Source: Ganoderma boninense
Taxonomy: Eukaryota > Basidiomycota > Agaricomycetes > Polyporales > Polyporaceae
Length of the DNA stretch: 64,000 nucleotides
Direction: 5' to 3'
NCBI GenBank assembly: GCA_002900995.3
Contig: CM035305.1
Location: forward strand, 4,324,467-4,388,466
The notes under the pieces were generated by a model. That model was not told the DNA's origin, did no database searches, and saw only the letters and a list, made by a program, of their open reading frames with translations. Position 1 is the first letter of the stretch; the number at the start of each line of letters is the position of its first letter. A program made the position numbers and the translations under genes. Of this stretch, positions 9,934 to 20,639 are shown in pieces.

Positions 9934-11486
9934 ATGGCAACAGGTTCCCGGTTTTCGGTGTTAAACCCACATGATTTAGGCGATAGGCCTAGCACACCCT
10001 CCAATGCATCCACAGATGAGGAGGAAGAAACCCCCCGTCCACCATCCCAGTTACCAACCCGTCCGTCTTCACCCACCCCCACTCTTGGGGCCCTACAAAA
10101 CCCGGCAGCATGGCAGTTTCAGGGTGTAGAGTACGCAACACTTGAGGACGCTGTACAAGCGGCAGGCGCACACTTCGGCATCCAGGATCACTATATTAAC
10201 TACATCATGGCAGTCGTTAACGACATGACACGGAAAATGGTCACGGAAGCATACAACCAGCTTGGCAACAAAATGTACGAACACCGCAACCAGGAAGCCG
10301 CTGAACTCCACAGGCTCAGAGTCCTCCTGAACAAGAAGGTTAGCAGTGTGACGTACACGGACGACATGGACGACCTCCGCTCTCGATGCAAGGATTTAGA
10401 GGACGAGAACGAGAAACTGAAGGCTGAACTGGTTGTCCTCAAGGCAGATGGAGACGTTCTTAATCAAAACCATGGAACTCTCGTCAATGTTATCAAGCAG
10501 CTCCAAGCACAAGTTAACTCGCTGGCCTCTCACCCCACTGGTACACGCTCTCAAGGTACACCCACACACGCCCCAGTCGACCCAAGATCGCGGACCCACC
10601 AAAGTTTAAAGGCAAGACGCCGGACCTGACAGTCGAACAATGGTTCCAAAAGCTCGGTATTTGGTTTAGGTACCAGAACATCACATCGGAGGACGACAAG
10701 ATCACCACGGCTCTACTGTTTTTAGAAGGAGGAGCTCAGTCCTACATGGATGACTACGCCCAGAAAGCAGCCGAAGGAGTCCCACTTGGTACATGGAACA
10801 ACTTTGCGAACCGACTCCGGAGTGGATACCGAGAGCTGGCCCCTGAAAAGTCAGCCCAACAGTCACTAGAGGAACATTGCAGGAAGTCACATGCGTCACT
10901 GGCCCTGTTTGCGGAAAACTTCCGCCGTTTTGCTATCAAGTCTGGCTACTCCGATGTGGAACTTATCCGACGGATCGAGTCTCAGTGCAAGGGAGACCTG
11001 TTTACAACCATGACCACCCATCGCTCCTTGTCACCGCTCACGGTTCCGGACCAGTGGGAAGACTTCTTAGACTGGGTACTAGGGATCGAGATGAACTACC
11101 GAGGAGTCCGTCAGCCAACGTCGTCAAGGCCTGCCCGAGACCCAAATGCCATGGACATCGACACTGTACGCAAACCGGAAAAGCTCTCCAAGGAGCAGGA
11201 GGAATGGCTCGCCAAGAAGCTCTGTTTCCGCTGTGGTCGGCATCCCTTCAAGACTGGTGTTAAGTGTCGAAACCCGGTATACAAAGGGTACTACGAGCTC
11301 CCGGACATGACAAAGGCAAAAGGCACTCGGGTACGCACTATGGGTGAAGACAGTCAAGATCAAGACCGAATGGAGTTTGTCATCAATGCGCTCAAGGAGT
11401 TTGAGAAGAAGAACAAGGCCCCGGAGCAGGAGACTACCGCGCGGATCGTCGAGGTTGATGAGCAGGATTTTCTCCAGCGGATGTAA
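9934..11486 (+). CDS. gag: Gag polyprotein, one frame change
   Basis: The first frame (9934-10629) encodes an acidic, Pro-rich N-terminus then a coiled coil (DLRSRCKDLEDENEKLKAEL, about residues 150-200). The second frame, open from 10518 to 11486, encodes the capsid-like part (KIADPPKFKGKTPDLTVEQW, then FLEGGAQSYMDDYAQ) and a zinc-knuckle variant CFRCGRHPFKTGVKC (CX2CX2HX7C rather than CX2CX4HX4C). The two frames fit one protein if a single A was lost near 10584, in cccaagatc; programmed slippage is the alternative. The C-terminus overlaps the pol frame by 25 nt. Role: virus-like particle structural protein that binds the genomic RNA. Confidence 0.85.
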
Positions 11487-14400
11487 CGAAGTCTGGTCGT
11501 AACATCCGGTCTATATGTAGTAGTAGCATAAGCCACTTAGAGGAGTCTTTTGTACCTAGATCACGTTATATATACCTTGCCTCATCTCGCAGGCAAAAGC
11601 AATCGTTAGATCTAGGACTCACCCTCAAGCAAGGCAAACGTGAAATCCAGACAGAAGCCCTAGTAGACTGTGGAGCCTACTCTAGTTTTGTACACTATCG
11701 GTTTGTTCAGGAACATGGTTTAGAATTGCGGCGGCTTTCCAGAGACATACGAGTTTTCAACGCAGATGCAACGGAAAACAAGAAGGGCCTTATCACTCAC
11801 TACACACGATGCATGGTCACCATTGGAAGGCACACCAGTTGGCAGTCATTCTTGGTTACCAACATTGGAAATCGAGACCTCATCATTGGGATGACCTTCT
11901 TGAGGGAACACAACCCTGAAATCGATTGGAAGAATGGACAGGTCAACTTCACACGATGCCCAGCCGCATGCCACCCCAAGGAACTGCTGACACAGGAAGA
12001 AGAGGTCCAAGCCATAGACGAGCCCCGGTTAGAGGAGTTTGCACGAGACAGCTACGGTCAGCTCGAACCAGAACCCTGGGACAATACTGACCAGTTTGTG
12101 CACTGGATGAAGTTTTCGGACGACCCTGATGCCAGGATACTGCGAGCACATGTCGAAGAGAAGAAGGAAGAAGCGCTGGGACAACAAGACAAGGGATACT
12201 GGTCTAGTCATGTCCCCACACATTACCACCAGTATGGTGACGTCTTCTCCAAGACAGCGTCAGAACGGATGCCAACACGCAAGCCCTACGACCATCCAAT
12301 CGAGTTAGCAGAAGGTGCAACCTTGCCTAAGCCAGCCAAGCTTTACCCGTTAAACCCACAGGAACGAAACTCGCTGGATGGTTGGATCGATGAGCAGGAA
12401 AGCAAGGGATACATCCGACGTTCCAAGAGCCCTGCTGCAGCACCAGTCTTCTTTGTCAAGAAGAAGGATGGGAGTTTACGGCTAGTCCAGGACTATCGTG
12501 CCCTCAATGCCGCTACCAAGAAGGACAAGTTTCCCATACCACGGATACCGGACTTGATCGACCGACTCTCTCAGTCGTCAATTTTCACCTCCTTAGACCT
12601 GAGATGGGGATACAACAATGTCCGCATACGGGAGGGTGATGAAGAGAAAGCAGCATTTATCACCCACCGTGGACTGTACGAGCCAACGGTAATGACCTTC
12701 GGCCTCTGCAATGCACCAAGCACCTTCCAGGCTATGATGAACGAAGTACTCAAGGAGGAAATTGCCACAGGACACGTTGTAGTCTACATCGACGACATCC
12801 TCATCTTCACAGACGACCTCACACTACACCGGCAGCTCACAGAACGAGTACTACAAAAACTACGAGCTAACAACCTCTTTGTCAAGCCAGAAAAGTGCAA
12901 GTTTGAGCAGCCATCAGTCGAGTTCCTAGGCCTGATCATCTCCAAGGACTCGATCACAATGGATCCCACAAAAGTCGAAGGTGTTAAGAACTGGCCAACT
13001 CCAACCAAGGTCAAGCATGTCCAGGCGTTTTTAGGTCTGGCCAACTTCTACCGGCGGTTCGTCAAGGACTTCTCCAAGATTGCCCGTCCCTTAACTGTCT
13101 TAACATGCAAAGACTCTCCGTGGCAATGGGAAGAAGCACAAGAACAAGCATTCCAGGCCCTCAAGACCGCGTTTACAACAGCTCCAATCTTGAGAATCCC
13201 TAGCGACACTGCACCATTCCGGCTAGAGACCGACTCATCTGACTTCGCAACTGGAGCAGTGTTAGAACAGCTCGGAGAAGACAACCTCTGGCACCCTGTT
13301 GCGTTCTACTCTAAGTCATTAAATGAACATGAACGCAACTACGAGATATATGACAAGGAGCTACTGGCAATCATACGAGCGTTAGAGGAATACCGTCACT
13401 ACTTGGAAGGACACCCAATCCCTGTCGAAATCTGGTCCGATCACCTCAACCTCACCTACTTCCGACAGGCGCAGAAGCTCACTCGACGACAAGCTCGCTG
13501 GAGTCTTTTCCTTTCACGATTCAACTTCAACCTGCGACACCGCCCCGGAAAAACCATGCTTCGTGCAGACCCTCTGTCCAGGAGGCCAGATCATGAAGAG
13601 GGGGTAAGCAGTGACAATGCTGGCCAAACCCTTTTGAAACCGGAGTTTTTTGCAATCAAAGCAATACAGCCAGGGCATGCCTCAGAAGTTGACGATGAAC
13701 AACTGTTGGAAAGAATCAAAAAGGCACTGGAAGACGACACGATGACCAAGGATTATAGGTCACTGCTCAACAGCGGTCCCCGGGAGTTTGGAAAGGCACT
13801 ACAGGAATGGAACTTCGAGAATGGCTTGCTCCTCCGTAGAGGCAAAGTTTATGTGCCAAAGGATAGACAACTGCGACTTGACCTGCTAAAGCTCCACCAC
13901 GACACACTACTCGCCGGACACCCAGGCCGATGGAAGACTCAGGAGCTCATCACTCGCAACTACTGGTGGCCAGGAATCACGATCGATGTCAAGAAGTATG
14001 TCAAAGGCTGTGACACATGCCAACGAAACAAAGCATCACGGGTTCCCCCATATGGCCTCTTGCAGCCGAACGAAGTCCCAGCAGGTCCATGGGAAGTGTG
14101 GAGCATAGACCTCATCACCCAACTTCCCGAGTCCTACGACAAGCATGGCAACACATACACAGCAATTGCCGTGGTAGTAGATCGGCTAACGAAACGGTCT
14201 CACTTCTTTGCATGCGATGACCACTTCTCAGCCTCGGATGCTGCTGAGCTCGTATATGAACACATCCTGAAGCTACATGGCCTCCCACGGCAAGTCATCT
14301 CAGATAGGGGAACACAGTTTGCGAGCACGCTCTTCAAGGAGTTTTGCAAGAAGCTGGGAATCCGGGCATCAATGTCAACAGCATACCACCCTCAGACAGA

Positions 14401-15259
14401 TGGACAGACAGAACGGGTCAACCAGTCATTGGAACAATACTTGCGGATATTCACCGAACACCGACCCAACGACTGGGCCACCCTCCTCGCCTCAGCAGAG
14501 TTTTCGTACAACAACATGGCACACGAGTCTACCGGCCTGTCCCCCTTTTTCGTCGAGTATGGCTACAACCCCAAGATGGCTCCAGACGTACAAGGAGAGC
14601 TGGGCTTCCCAACTCTTGAAGAAATCTTCCAAAACCGCACTGAAGCCCGAGAACAGGCACAAGCCTCTCTGACTCTGGCCGCTGAGCGAATGAAGTGGTA
14701 CTACGATCAGTACAAGAGCCAGGTGCCATTCAAAGTTGGAGACAAAGTACTGCTCAAAGGAAAGGACCTCAAGATCAAACAGTCAGCCGCCAAGTTGTCA
14801 GCCAAGAACTTTGGCCCCTATGAGATTGTCGAGCAAGTAGGGCCTGCGGACTTCAAACTCCAGTTGCCTCCACAGAACAAGGTCCATCCAGTTTTCCATG
14901 CCTCAAAGCTTATTCCCTACCACGAAGACGAGATCGGTGACCGAAACCCAACCAAACCCGATCCTATCGAAGTAGAAGGCCATGACGAGTTTGAAGTTGA
15001 AAAGATACTCGACTCGAAGACCTACTATGGATATGTCCAGTACTTGGTGAAGTGGGTAGGATACGATGTTAGCGAAGCCACCTGGGAGCCAGTACGGAAT
15101 GTCAAACATTGCAAGGACCTGTTGGATGAGTTCCATGTCGCACACCCGGAGGCCGCACAGCCTATCTCACTCACAAACCCGCGCCCAGTCCAGAGGCAGT
15201 TTAACCGGCATGTTTGGCTTGAACGTTTCGCTGGAGCTCAAGTCTTGAAGAGGGGGTAG
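11462..15259 (+). CDS. pol: Pol polyprotein: protease, RT, RNase H, integrase, chromodomain
   Basis: The frame opens at 11462 inside the end of gag and runs to TAG at 15257-15259, touching the 3' LTR. It has no obvious ATG, so expression probably uses a -1 shift in the 25-nt overlap. Domains in order: protease with VDCGAYSSF near 11663 (Cys where Ser/Thr is usual) and LIIGMTFL; RT with LVQDYRALN and YIDDI at about 12784; RNase H (LETDSSD, IYDKELLAI, WSDHLNLTYF); integrase HHCC zinc finger about 13890-14035 and catalytic residues in WSIDLI, ISDRGTQF and QTDGQTERVNQ; chromodomain about 14990-15135 (VEKILDSK, YLVKWVGY, ATWEP). The chromodomain probably directs integration to modified chromatin. 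It is otherwise uninterrupted. Confidence 0.95.
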   Translation, partial: AGFSPADVTKSGRNIRSICSSSISHLEESFVPRSRYIYLASSRRQKQSLDLGLTLKQGKREIQTEALVDCGAYSSFVHYRFVQEHGLELRRLSRDIRVFNADATENKKGLITHYTRCMVTIGRHTSWQSFLVTNIGNRDLIIGMTFLREHNPEIDWKNGQVNFTRCPAACHPKELLTQEEEVQAIDEPRLEEFARDSYGQLEPEPWDNTDQFVHWMKFSDDPDARILRAHVEEKKEEALGQQDKGYWSSHVPTHYHQYGDVFSKTASERMPTRKPYDHPIELAEGATLPKPAKLYPLNPQERNSLDGWIDEQESKGYIRRSKSPAAAPVFFVKKKDGSLRLVQDYRALNAATKKDKFPIPRIPDLIDRLSQSSIFTSLDLRWGYNNVRIREGDEEKAAFITHRGLYEPTVMTFGLCNAPSTFQAMMNEVLKEEIATGHVVVYIDDILIFTDDLTLHRQLTERVLQKLRANNLFVKPEKCKFEQPSVEFLGLIISKDSITMDPTKVEGVKNWPTPTKVKHVQAFLGLANFYRRFVKDFSKIARPLTVLTCKDSPWQWEEAQEQAFQALKTAFTTAPILRIPSDTAPFRLETDSSDFATGAVLEQLGEDNLWHPVAFYSKSLNEHERNYEIYDKELLAIIRALEEYRHYLEGHPIPVEIWSDHLNLTYFRQAQKLTRRQARWSLFLSRFNFNLRHRPGKTMLRADPLSRRPDHEEGVSSDNAGQTLLKPEFFAIKAIQPGHASEVDDEQLLERIKKALEDDTMTKDYRSLLNSGPREFGKALQEWNFENGLLLRRGKVYVPKDRQLRLDLLKLHHDTLLAGHPGRWKTQELITRNYWWPGITIDVKKYVKGCDTCQRNKASRVPPYGLLQPNEVPAGPWEVWSIDLITQLPESYDKHGNTYTAIAVVVDRLTKRSHFFACDDHFSASDAAELVYEHILKLHGLPRQVISDRGTQFASTLFKEFCKKLGIRASMSTAYHPQTDGQTERVNQSLEQYLRIFTEHRPNDWATLLASAEFSYNNMAHESTGLSPFFVEYGYNPKMAPDVQGELGFPTLEEIFQNRTEAREQAQASLTLAAERMKWYYDQYKSQVPFKVGDKVLLKGKDLKIKQSAAKLSAKNFGPYEIVEQVGPADFKLQLPPQNKVHPVFHASKLIPYHEDEIGDRNPTKPDPIEVEGHDEFEVEKILDSKTYYGYVQYLVKWVGYDVSEATWEPVRNVKHCKDLLDEFHVAHPEAAQPISLTNPRPVQRQFNRHVWLERFAGAQVLKRG
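13594..13606 (+). promoter_or_regulatory. Internal copy of the polypurine tract (candidate central PPT)
   Basis: TGAAGAGGGGGTA here is identical over 13 nt to 15246-15258 beside the 3' LTR. It falls in the linker between RNase H and integrase, encoding HEEGV, which is where central plus-strand primers lie in some retroelements. Confidence 0.55.
15247..15256 (+). promoter_or_regulatory. 3' polypurine tract
   Basis: GAAGAGGGGG followed by TAG and the 3' LTR. It also encodes the last Pol residues (KRG, stop). It is the expected plus-strand primer site. Confidence 0.85.
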
Positions 15260-15696
15260 TGTCACGGTTTTTCGCGCCACACTCGGTCTGGCATCTTATC
15301 AGGACAAGTTATCTCTCGGTTTTATCTTATCTTTTCCTTTATCTTGTCTTCCTTTCCCTTATCTCATCTCTCCCTCTTATCTTATCTCTTTCCCTATCTT
15401 ATCTGCTTCTTAGATCATTTTCTCACCTGCGACAGGTCCCGGGACCTGCCCTGAACTGATGGTCTGTGCACCGTTCCCATGTAATATATAAAGGGCTGTG
15501 ATGTGGGATCAAGAACCTCAGATTCTGTCTTCTGTTCTTCCCTCCCTTCCACTGTAGGCAGCCTAACAGCCCCTGCCCCTCTGCGCCTTCTAGTCTAGGC
15601 AATCTATCCTCTTCCCTTCTGTTGCCACCCCCTGTGTGCCCCATCAGTGAGCCCCTTTGTTTGTTTGTTTGGTGGCGCAGTCAATAGGCTGTGACA
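15260..15696 (+). repeat. 3' LTR
   Basis: 437 bp. It differs from the 5' LTR by one extra T in the TTTATC run, one missing G in GTAGGGC and one extra C in GCCCCTC. All three are homopolymer-length differences, so sequencing error could account for them. Confidence 0.96.
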
Positions 15697-15701
15697 GGTC
15701 A

Positions 15702-15960
15702 GTGCAACAGACGCGAAATATTCAGAGATCACTGACCCATCTGCTGTGTCCTGCCGCGACTTGAACGTCCGCGCGCGCATGGGGCGGTACACGACTGGGG
15801 CTCCCAAATCACCTGGCATAGGGACGCCCGACGTTCGCGGGCGCGCGCGCGCCCGGGAGATGGACGGCGTCGTATCGCTTGAGGTGAGCATATCAGCTTG
15901 CGAGGCTGGCGAATACTCCGAGTCTCTCCCCGCCTGCGCCGATTGTCCGTGGTCGTCATC
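15702..15960 (-). pseudogene. Possible 5' exon fragment cut off by the retrotransposon
   Basis: A minus-strand frame from an ATG at 15891 (SSDTTPSIS..., Ser-rich start as in the 7.0 kb family member) ends VISEYFASVALT. If the retroelement and one target duplication are removed, it continues in frame with LHSEGRYPSPPCHGP on the other side. This is inference from reading-frame continuity only. Confidence 0.3.
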
Positions 15961-16007
15961 TCGACCTGGTTACTGCGTCGTTAGTCATGGATATGAGTCG
16001 AATTGAA

Positions 16008-17786
16008 CTACGTGCCTTCAACGGCGCCTGTCATCTGGGCTAGAGACTCGGGCATTGGGGTTGGATAAAGGTGCATGCCATCACGCTCGAGCTGCAGGCG
16101 GCAGTTAACGTCGAGACACATGAGGTCGTAGTTGACATGATGCGAGCACGACGACTCGATGTCTCCACGTAGTCTAGGAATGGGACTGGGTGGGGGGTGG
16201 ACGGGCGCCCCGAAGACCCCGTCCGTCTCGAGGGGAGGAGGATCGTCGGGAATACTCGGTAGCTCCCCTCCGCCACCTCCGATTGGCATCAGTTCGTTCG
16301 AAAGCGGCAATGCGTCGGTAGTGTACGGAGCAGGGCCGCCCGCTTCGGCTCTCGTCGACGCGACCAAAGAAAGGTTATGCAACGCGTTGAACATCACGTG
16401 TCGGCGACGTGAGGCGTCGTCGAGTTCGTCGTAGTTGCTCACCGGGAATCTGAAGACGGGGGCAGGCATCTTCCGCCATTCAGCCATGGCGTCAGAGGCC
16501 GTCGTTACCGCGGAAGTGTAGGGCGGGATGTTCGCTTCGGCACCAGGAGCCTGCGCGCGCACGTCTGTGTGTTTGGGTTAGCGCGGTTCGCTTCGTTGTG
16601 GGTTTAAGAAAGCTTACAATCCAGGGCGCGCCGTGCGCTTTCGGGTGTGATGCCGCCAGTGTGATTCTCCAGTGGGCCTGCCAAAGAGCGTCAGCGGCAG
16701 TAAAGAGCATACGGAGCGAACGAACCCTCGCGAGACTGTTCTACCCAGAGAGAGAAGAGCGTGTCGAATTCGAATGTCGTCCAGCCTATAGTTTTGAGAA
16801 GCACGTCTAGGAAGGTGTTCCCGTGACGGTTCGTGCCCACCGACGTGCTATACGATCACGGTTTATAAGAACAGGGGAGAAGAAACTTGTGTGTTGACCT
16901 ACATCTGGAAACGGCCTTCGCCCCTTTCGTCGGGGCCCCCCATGATGGCAATGCCTCCCCAGCCGACAGACTCGTGGATAGCATTGATTACGCTGTCAAT
17001 GTGCGTCACAATATCTTCGGCGTGCCTGCAAACTGGGGTCAGGTCCGCGTGGGGTGTCGTCCGCGCCAGTATCGCGACAAAGGCACTTACGCAACAGGTT
17101 CGGTCGCATAACTTTCTTCCACGTCGGAAGTGACGTCTGCAGGGCCTTCGCGGTGAGCCATGAGAGCGATGGCTATGGTGCGATATTCATCTTGTTCTTG
17201 AGGACTGAGCTTCGCCCAGGCCGCTTTGCGTGCGTTGCTAAGAGCGCCAAGGTTGCATCGTGTTCCCACGTAGTCCGAAGCCTGGGGTGACTTGGCACTC
17301 TTGCAGAACGCGTCGAAGGGAGTGACTGTTCGGGGCTTACGCTTAACGGGTGTGGTTAGGGGCGGAGCCTGCCACCGGTTGCGACCTTGAGTAGCTCGCA
17401 GGTAGCGCCAATTGCCCAACCACTGCCCGATACGCTACAGGAACTTGTCATTCACGACATTCGCTAAGTGGAGGGAAACGTACGTCTGGGAGGGTCACCA
17501 TGCGCTGAGCGAATTCTTCCTCGGTTTCGTCTCCGATGAAGACAATGTTCTCCTTTCTGGTCTTCGTGGCCCCGCGACGCCGCTTCTTGAAGGTCGCGTC
17601 GGATTCTCCCTTCGCTGGACCAGTGAACGTGCGACGAAACCCTTCGACGAGCACGGCCCGCGCGTTGGTATATTCCTTCTTGGCAAGCCACTCTTGAACG
17701 TCGGTATCGAGGACGGCCTTTTGCAACCATTCCCACTCCGGGGGTCGAAAGTAGGAGGTCTGGCGCATGGCGTAGGGACGAGACAT
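16008..17786 (-). CDS. HMG-box-like multi-exon protein of a basidiomycete TE-associated family
   Basis: Exons by splice motif and phase: 17786-17484, 17434-17091, 17025-16903, an unresolved part 16806-16618, and 16550-16008 (181 codons). The first exon starts MSRPYAMRQTSYFRPPEWEW. Joining 17484 to 17434 gives RIGQWLGNWRYLRA. The segment TPFDAFCKSAKS...ARKAAWAKLSPQEQDEY resembles the HMG-like fold seen in many Agaricomycete hypothetical proteins (Pro-Phe-x-x-Phe, then Trp, then a Leu-Ser-x-Glu-x-x-Tyr block). It is followed by a helix and IAIMGGPDERGEGRFQ. The 16551-16617 intron has GTAAGC, a GCTAACC branch and a second-CAG acceptor. Probably nuclear and DNA-binding, inferred only from the HMG resemblance. 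No frame through 16618-16806 is fully satisfactory, so the copy may be damaged. Confidence 0.55.
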
Positions 17787-18161
17787 GTCGATAGACGTCC
17801 GGACTGAGTGCGGTAGGAATGAAAGGCAAGGGTAGACGGCGTCAGCGTGTCTGCAAGAGAGCTCAGGACTTGGCGAGGAGCAGTTGTTGTGTCACGAGGA
17901 GTGCCAGTTTGTCCGTCCTCTTGCGGTATGCTCCTCGAGGGACGAATGGTCGACATGTATGATCGTTAGGCGTTGACAGAATTTCTGATGGGAAACCAAT
18001 CATGAGTGCGATGCCGAAACCCGCTTGGGTTACATCCGTGTTGGGCTTGCGGACGTTTCCAACACTGCTTTCTTTGGAGCACGCGAGATGACACCAGGTT
18101 TCCACTATCAGCGGGGCGACTGTCTGAAAGCCATATTGATCATTGCTTGCGAAGAAGTCCA

Positions 18162-20615
18162 TCAGAGGGGCACAACCGGAGGGATGGGAAGCCTGGCAAA
18201 ACGTGATACAAACGTACAAACATAGAAGTGGACTGCCTGGCGCTGCACATCCGCATATTCGGAATCTTCCAAAACACCTTTGCCCGCACGGATCAGCATT
18301 TCCGGACATTCTGGCCACCGCGTCAGGACAAGTGCGAAATAACGGAGGCGTTCGCGACATCTTTCCCACTGCTTGTGCGGCGGGGAATACCAACAGAAGA
18401 AATGTTGATCCTTGGCAGTGTCAGGTACGACGCTGGCCCCTGACGTGGGTGAGCCCCAGACACCAGAGACAAGCATTTCTCGTTCCCAACGACTGATTTC
18501 TTCCCATTCCTTGCTCTGCACGAGCAGGGCATCCAACGCAATCAGCTCGGCACGGAAGTTGACTTCATGCGACTCCCAAAGAATGGAACGCCTGAGAGTC
18601 GCGTCCGTGCAGATTCTAGTTAGATCGTAGGGTTGATCCTCGTAGAAGACGATATTGTCGCCGCTATACGTGTCCATGTGAGCGACCTTGTGGAACAGGG
18701 CACCGACTCCATTTCGCTCTCCGAGTCGCCGCTCCGCCGACGGGCTTCCGAACCTTGACCCCCAGATCGGACGCTCATTTGAGGGAGGTAATCACCCCAA
18801 AGGGCTGCGCGCCATTCTCCGATCGTCAAAGGGCGGTTCTGCAGCGAGACATCGAACAGGCGTAGACGACAGAACTCCCGTATACGTAGTAGATTGTGAA
18901 CATATCGATTGACCTTTGTGTCAGCCCGAGCTCGCTCGGGGTGCGGACAGTGGGGCAGGATCTCGGAATTCGAAGCCAACGTATCCAAAAGGAAGGGCGG
19001 CGGGTAGAAGTACAAGGCGGAATTGGAGGTTTGTGGCAGAGGGGAGACATCGATCAAGGCCGCGGCCCACAGCTCCACAACATCAACAAAGGGGGAATCA
19101 CAGAATACGCGCGAGGGGTGGTTGACACAAGTGGGGTTCATCCCGTGATCTTCCGCCTTCGGCTTGTGGGGCATTATGTCAACTCTTCCTCCTGGTTGGG
19201 ACCCGTCGTCAGCCTTGCGTCGCATTCGTCGACGAGCACCCTTTGACTGTCCAACTGGCAGTTCGGCTGGTCGCATTTGCAAGTGCTGGTTCCTCACTTC
19301 CTGCCCTTCTGTTCTGGCGCGCTTATGACTCGGTTGTACAGTTTCAGGTACCGCGGGCACAGATACCAAGTCCAAACTGGCGAGGTGAGAACCAGCTACG
19401 TGTTTGGACATCATTATGACCATTTGCCTGACCCAGGAGCCCATGAGGTTGGTGACCCCAACAAAAGAACCTGCACGGTGAAGGATGGGTGGGTCACAGA
19501 GCCCGGTCGCCAGTTCCAAAGGCAGCGGTTGTTGGGCGACCACCCGGTACACGACGACGTCCTTGGTGAGCGGTTGTGCTACCCAATACGGGATCCCGAC
19601 TCGGTGCCAGGTCTGAGTCACTGCTCCTTCACGTAGAAATCCCCCCACGACGTCCAAGACCGACTTGCTGAAGTCATTCGAGGATTCTATGCGAGGCATC
19701 ACAACTTCCACGTAAGTGTTCAATCCCGCCAGCTCGAGACAGAGTCTCTGGATGTGCGCTGCGATCGCGATAGCCCTCGACGCGACTGATGGAAGGTATG
19801 CCATTCGCGTGAGCATCTGGCGTAGTAACAGGACGAGAACACCCCGATATGCTTTGATCCTCTTGTCGACAGTCTCGAGTCCGTTGGTACTGTCGATCGC
19901 AGCATCAGCCGCGCTTCGGAGGCCACTTCGGATGTTTGCACGTATGCGTCCAAGGCCATGTACTGCAATTGTCGGATCTTCCTCCCAGTGCTCGTGCGCT
20001 CGAAGTGTCGAGAAGAGGATTTCGGGGACCGAGGGCGCAGACGGCTGTCGTGGGATGCATGCAATGTGCGTCATGTCCTGCATATACCATTGTGGGTGGC
20101 GCGAGTATTCATGGACTCCCCATCGCCCGTCACTAAACGTTTCGATGATGTCGACATCTTTAGGCATGAGGGGAATGTATGTCTGCGTTGGTGACGTGAT
20201 CACATAGCCGCTGAAGGTTCCCTGCGACGCAACCTTCCCGTCCCAAGGCCCGCAGACGGCTGGCGCTGTCAAATTGGTCAGTATGGGATGATTAAGGCCA
20301 CACTATGAAAATCCGTACCCGGTCCGAAATGAGTGCGCTTCAACACACAATCCGAAGGTATGGGGCGTGGGTTCTGTGGAGGCGATGTAGTCGGCCTGCT
20401 ATGTTGTCAGTGGTGTCATTGTTAGGCTGACGACATGCCATAACTCACGGGTACGACGGCGAATCGGGCAGAGGTGTGAGAGGGGAAATGATAAGATCGG
20501 ACTCTTGGGTCTGACCGGTGGCTGGCTCAGGCATTGGGGGACGTTTCTTCGTGAACTTCGGGAACTTGGGGCGAACGACGCCCCCGTCGATCCTGTCACT
20601 ATTGTCTGTGGACAT
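18162..20615 (-). pseudogene. Frameshifted hypothetical gene (about 750 codons), basidiomycete repeat-associated family
   Basis: Exon 1 is 20615-20449 (ATG, basic Pro-rich start KFPKFTKKRPPMPEPATGQ, GTGAGT donor). The main body is open from about 20300 to 18620 and holds IIETFSDGRWGVHEYSRHPQ, WYMQDMTHIACIPRQP and a long helical segment. The C-terminal part (18677-18162) is in a second frame, starting VGALFHKVAHMDTYSGDN. Two breaks are visible: near 20299-20303, where FHSV and GLNHPILTN are one base out of register, and near 18725-18745, where GDSESEMES gives way to the other frame. I know the pattern as a recurring unnamed family next to basidiomycete transposons; I cannot assign a function. 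Sequencing error is an alternative to decay. Confidence 0.5.
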
Positions 20616-20639
20616 GTGGAGTACCTTTTCACGGTCAGT

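Larger units (their letters stand above)
8742..15696 (+). mobile_element. Ty3/gypsy chromovirus LTR retrotransposon, nearly intact
   Basis: The element is 6955 bp and flanked by a perfect 5-bp duplication GGTCA (8737-8741 and 15697-15701). LTRs of 436 and 437 bp begin TGTCAC and end GTGACA; they differ only by three single-base indels and no substitution that I can see, so insertion is recent. Order: LTR, self-priming PBS, leader ORF, gag, pol (protease, RT, RNase H, integrase, chromodomain), polypurine tract, LTR. The RT-RNaseH-IN order plus the C-terminal chromodomain place it in the Tf1/sushi-type chromoviruses. Gag carries one internal frame change; pol is uninterrupted over 1177 codons. 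Confidence 0.96.
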
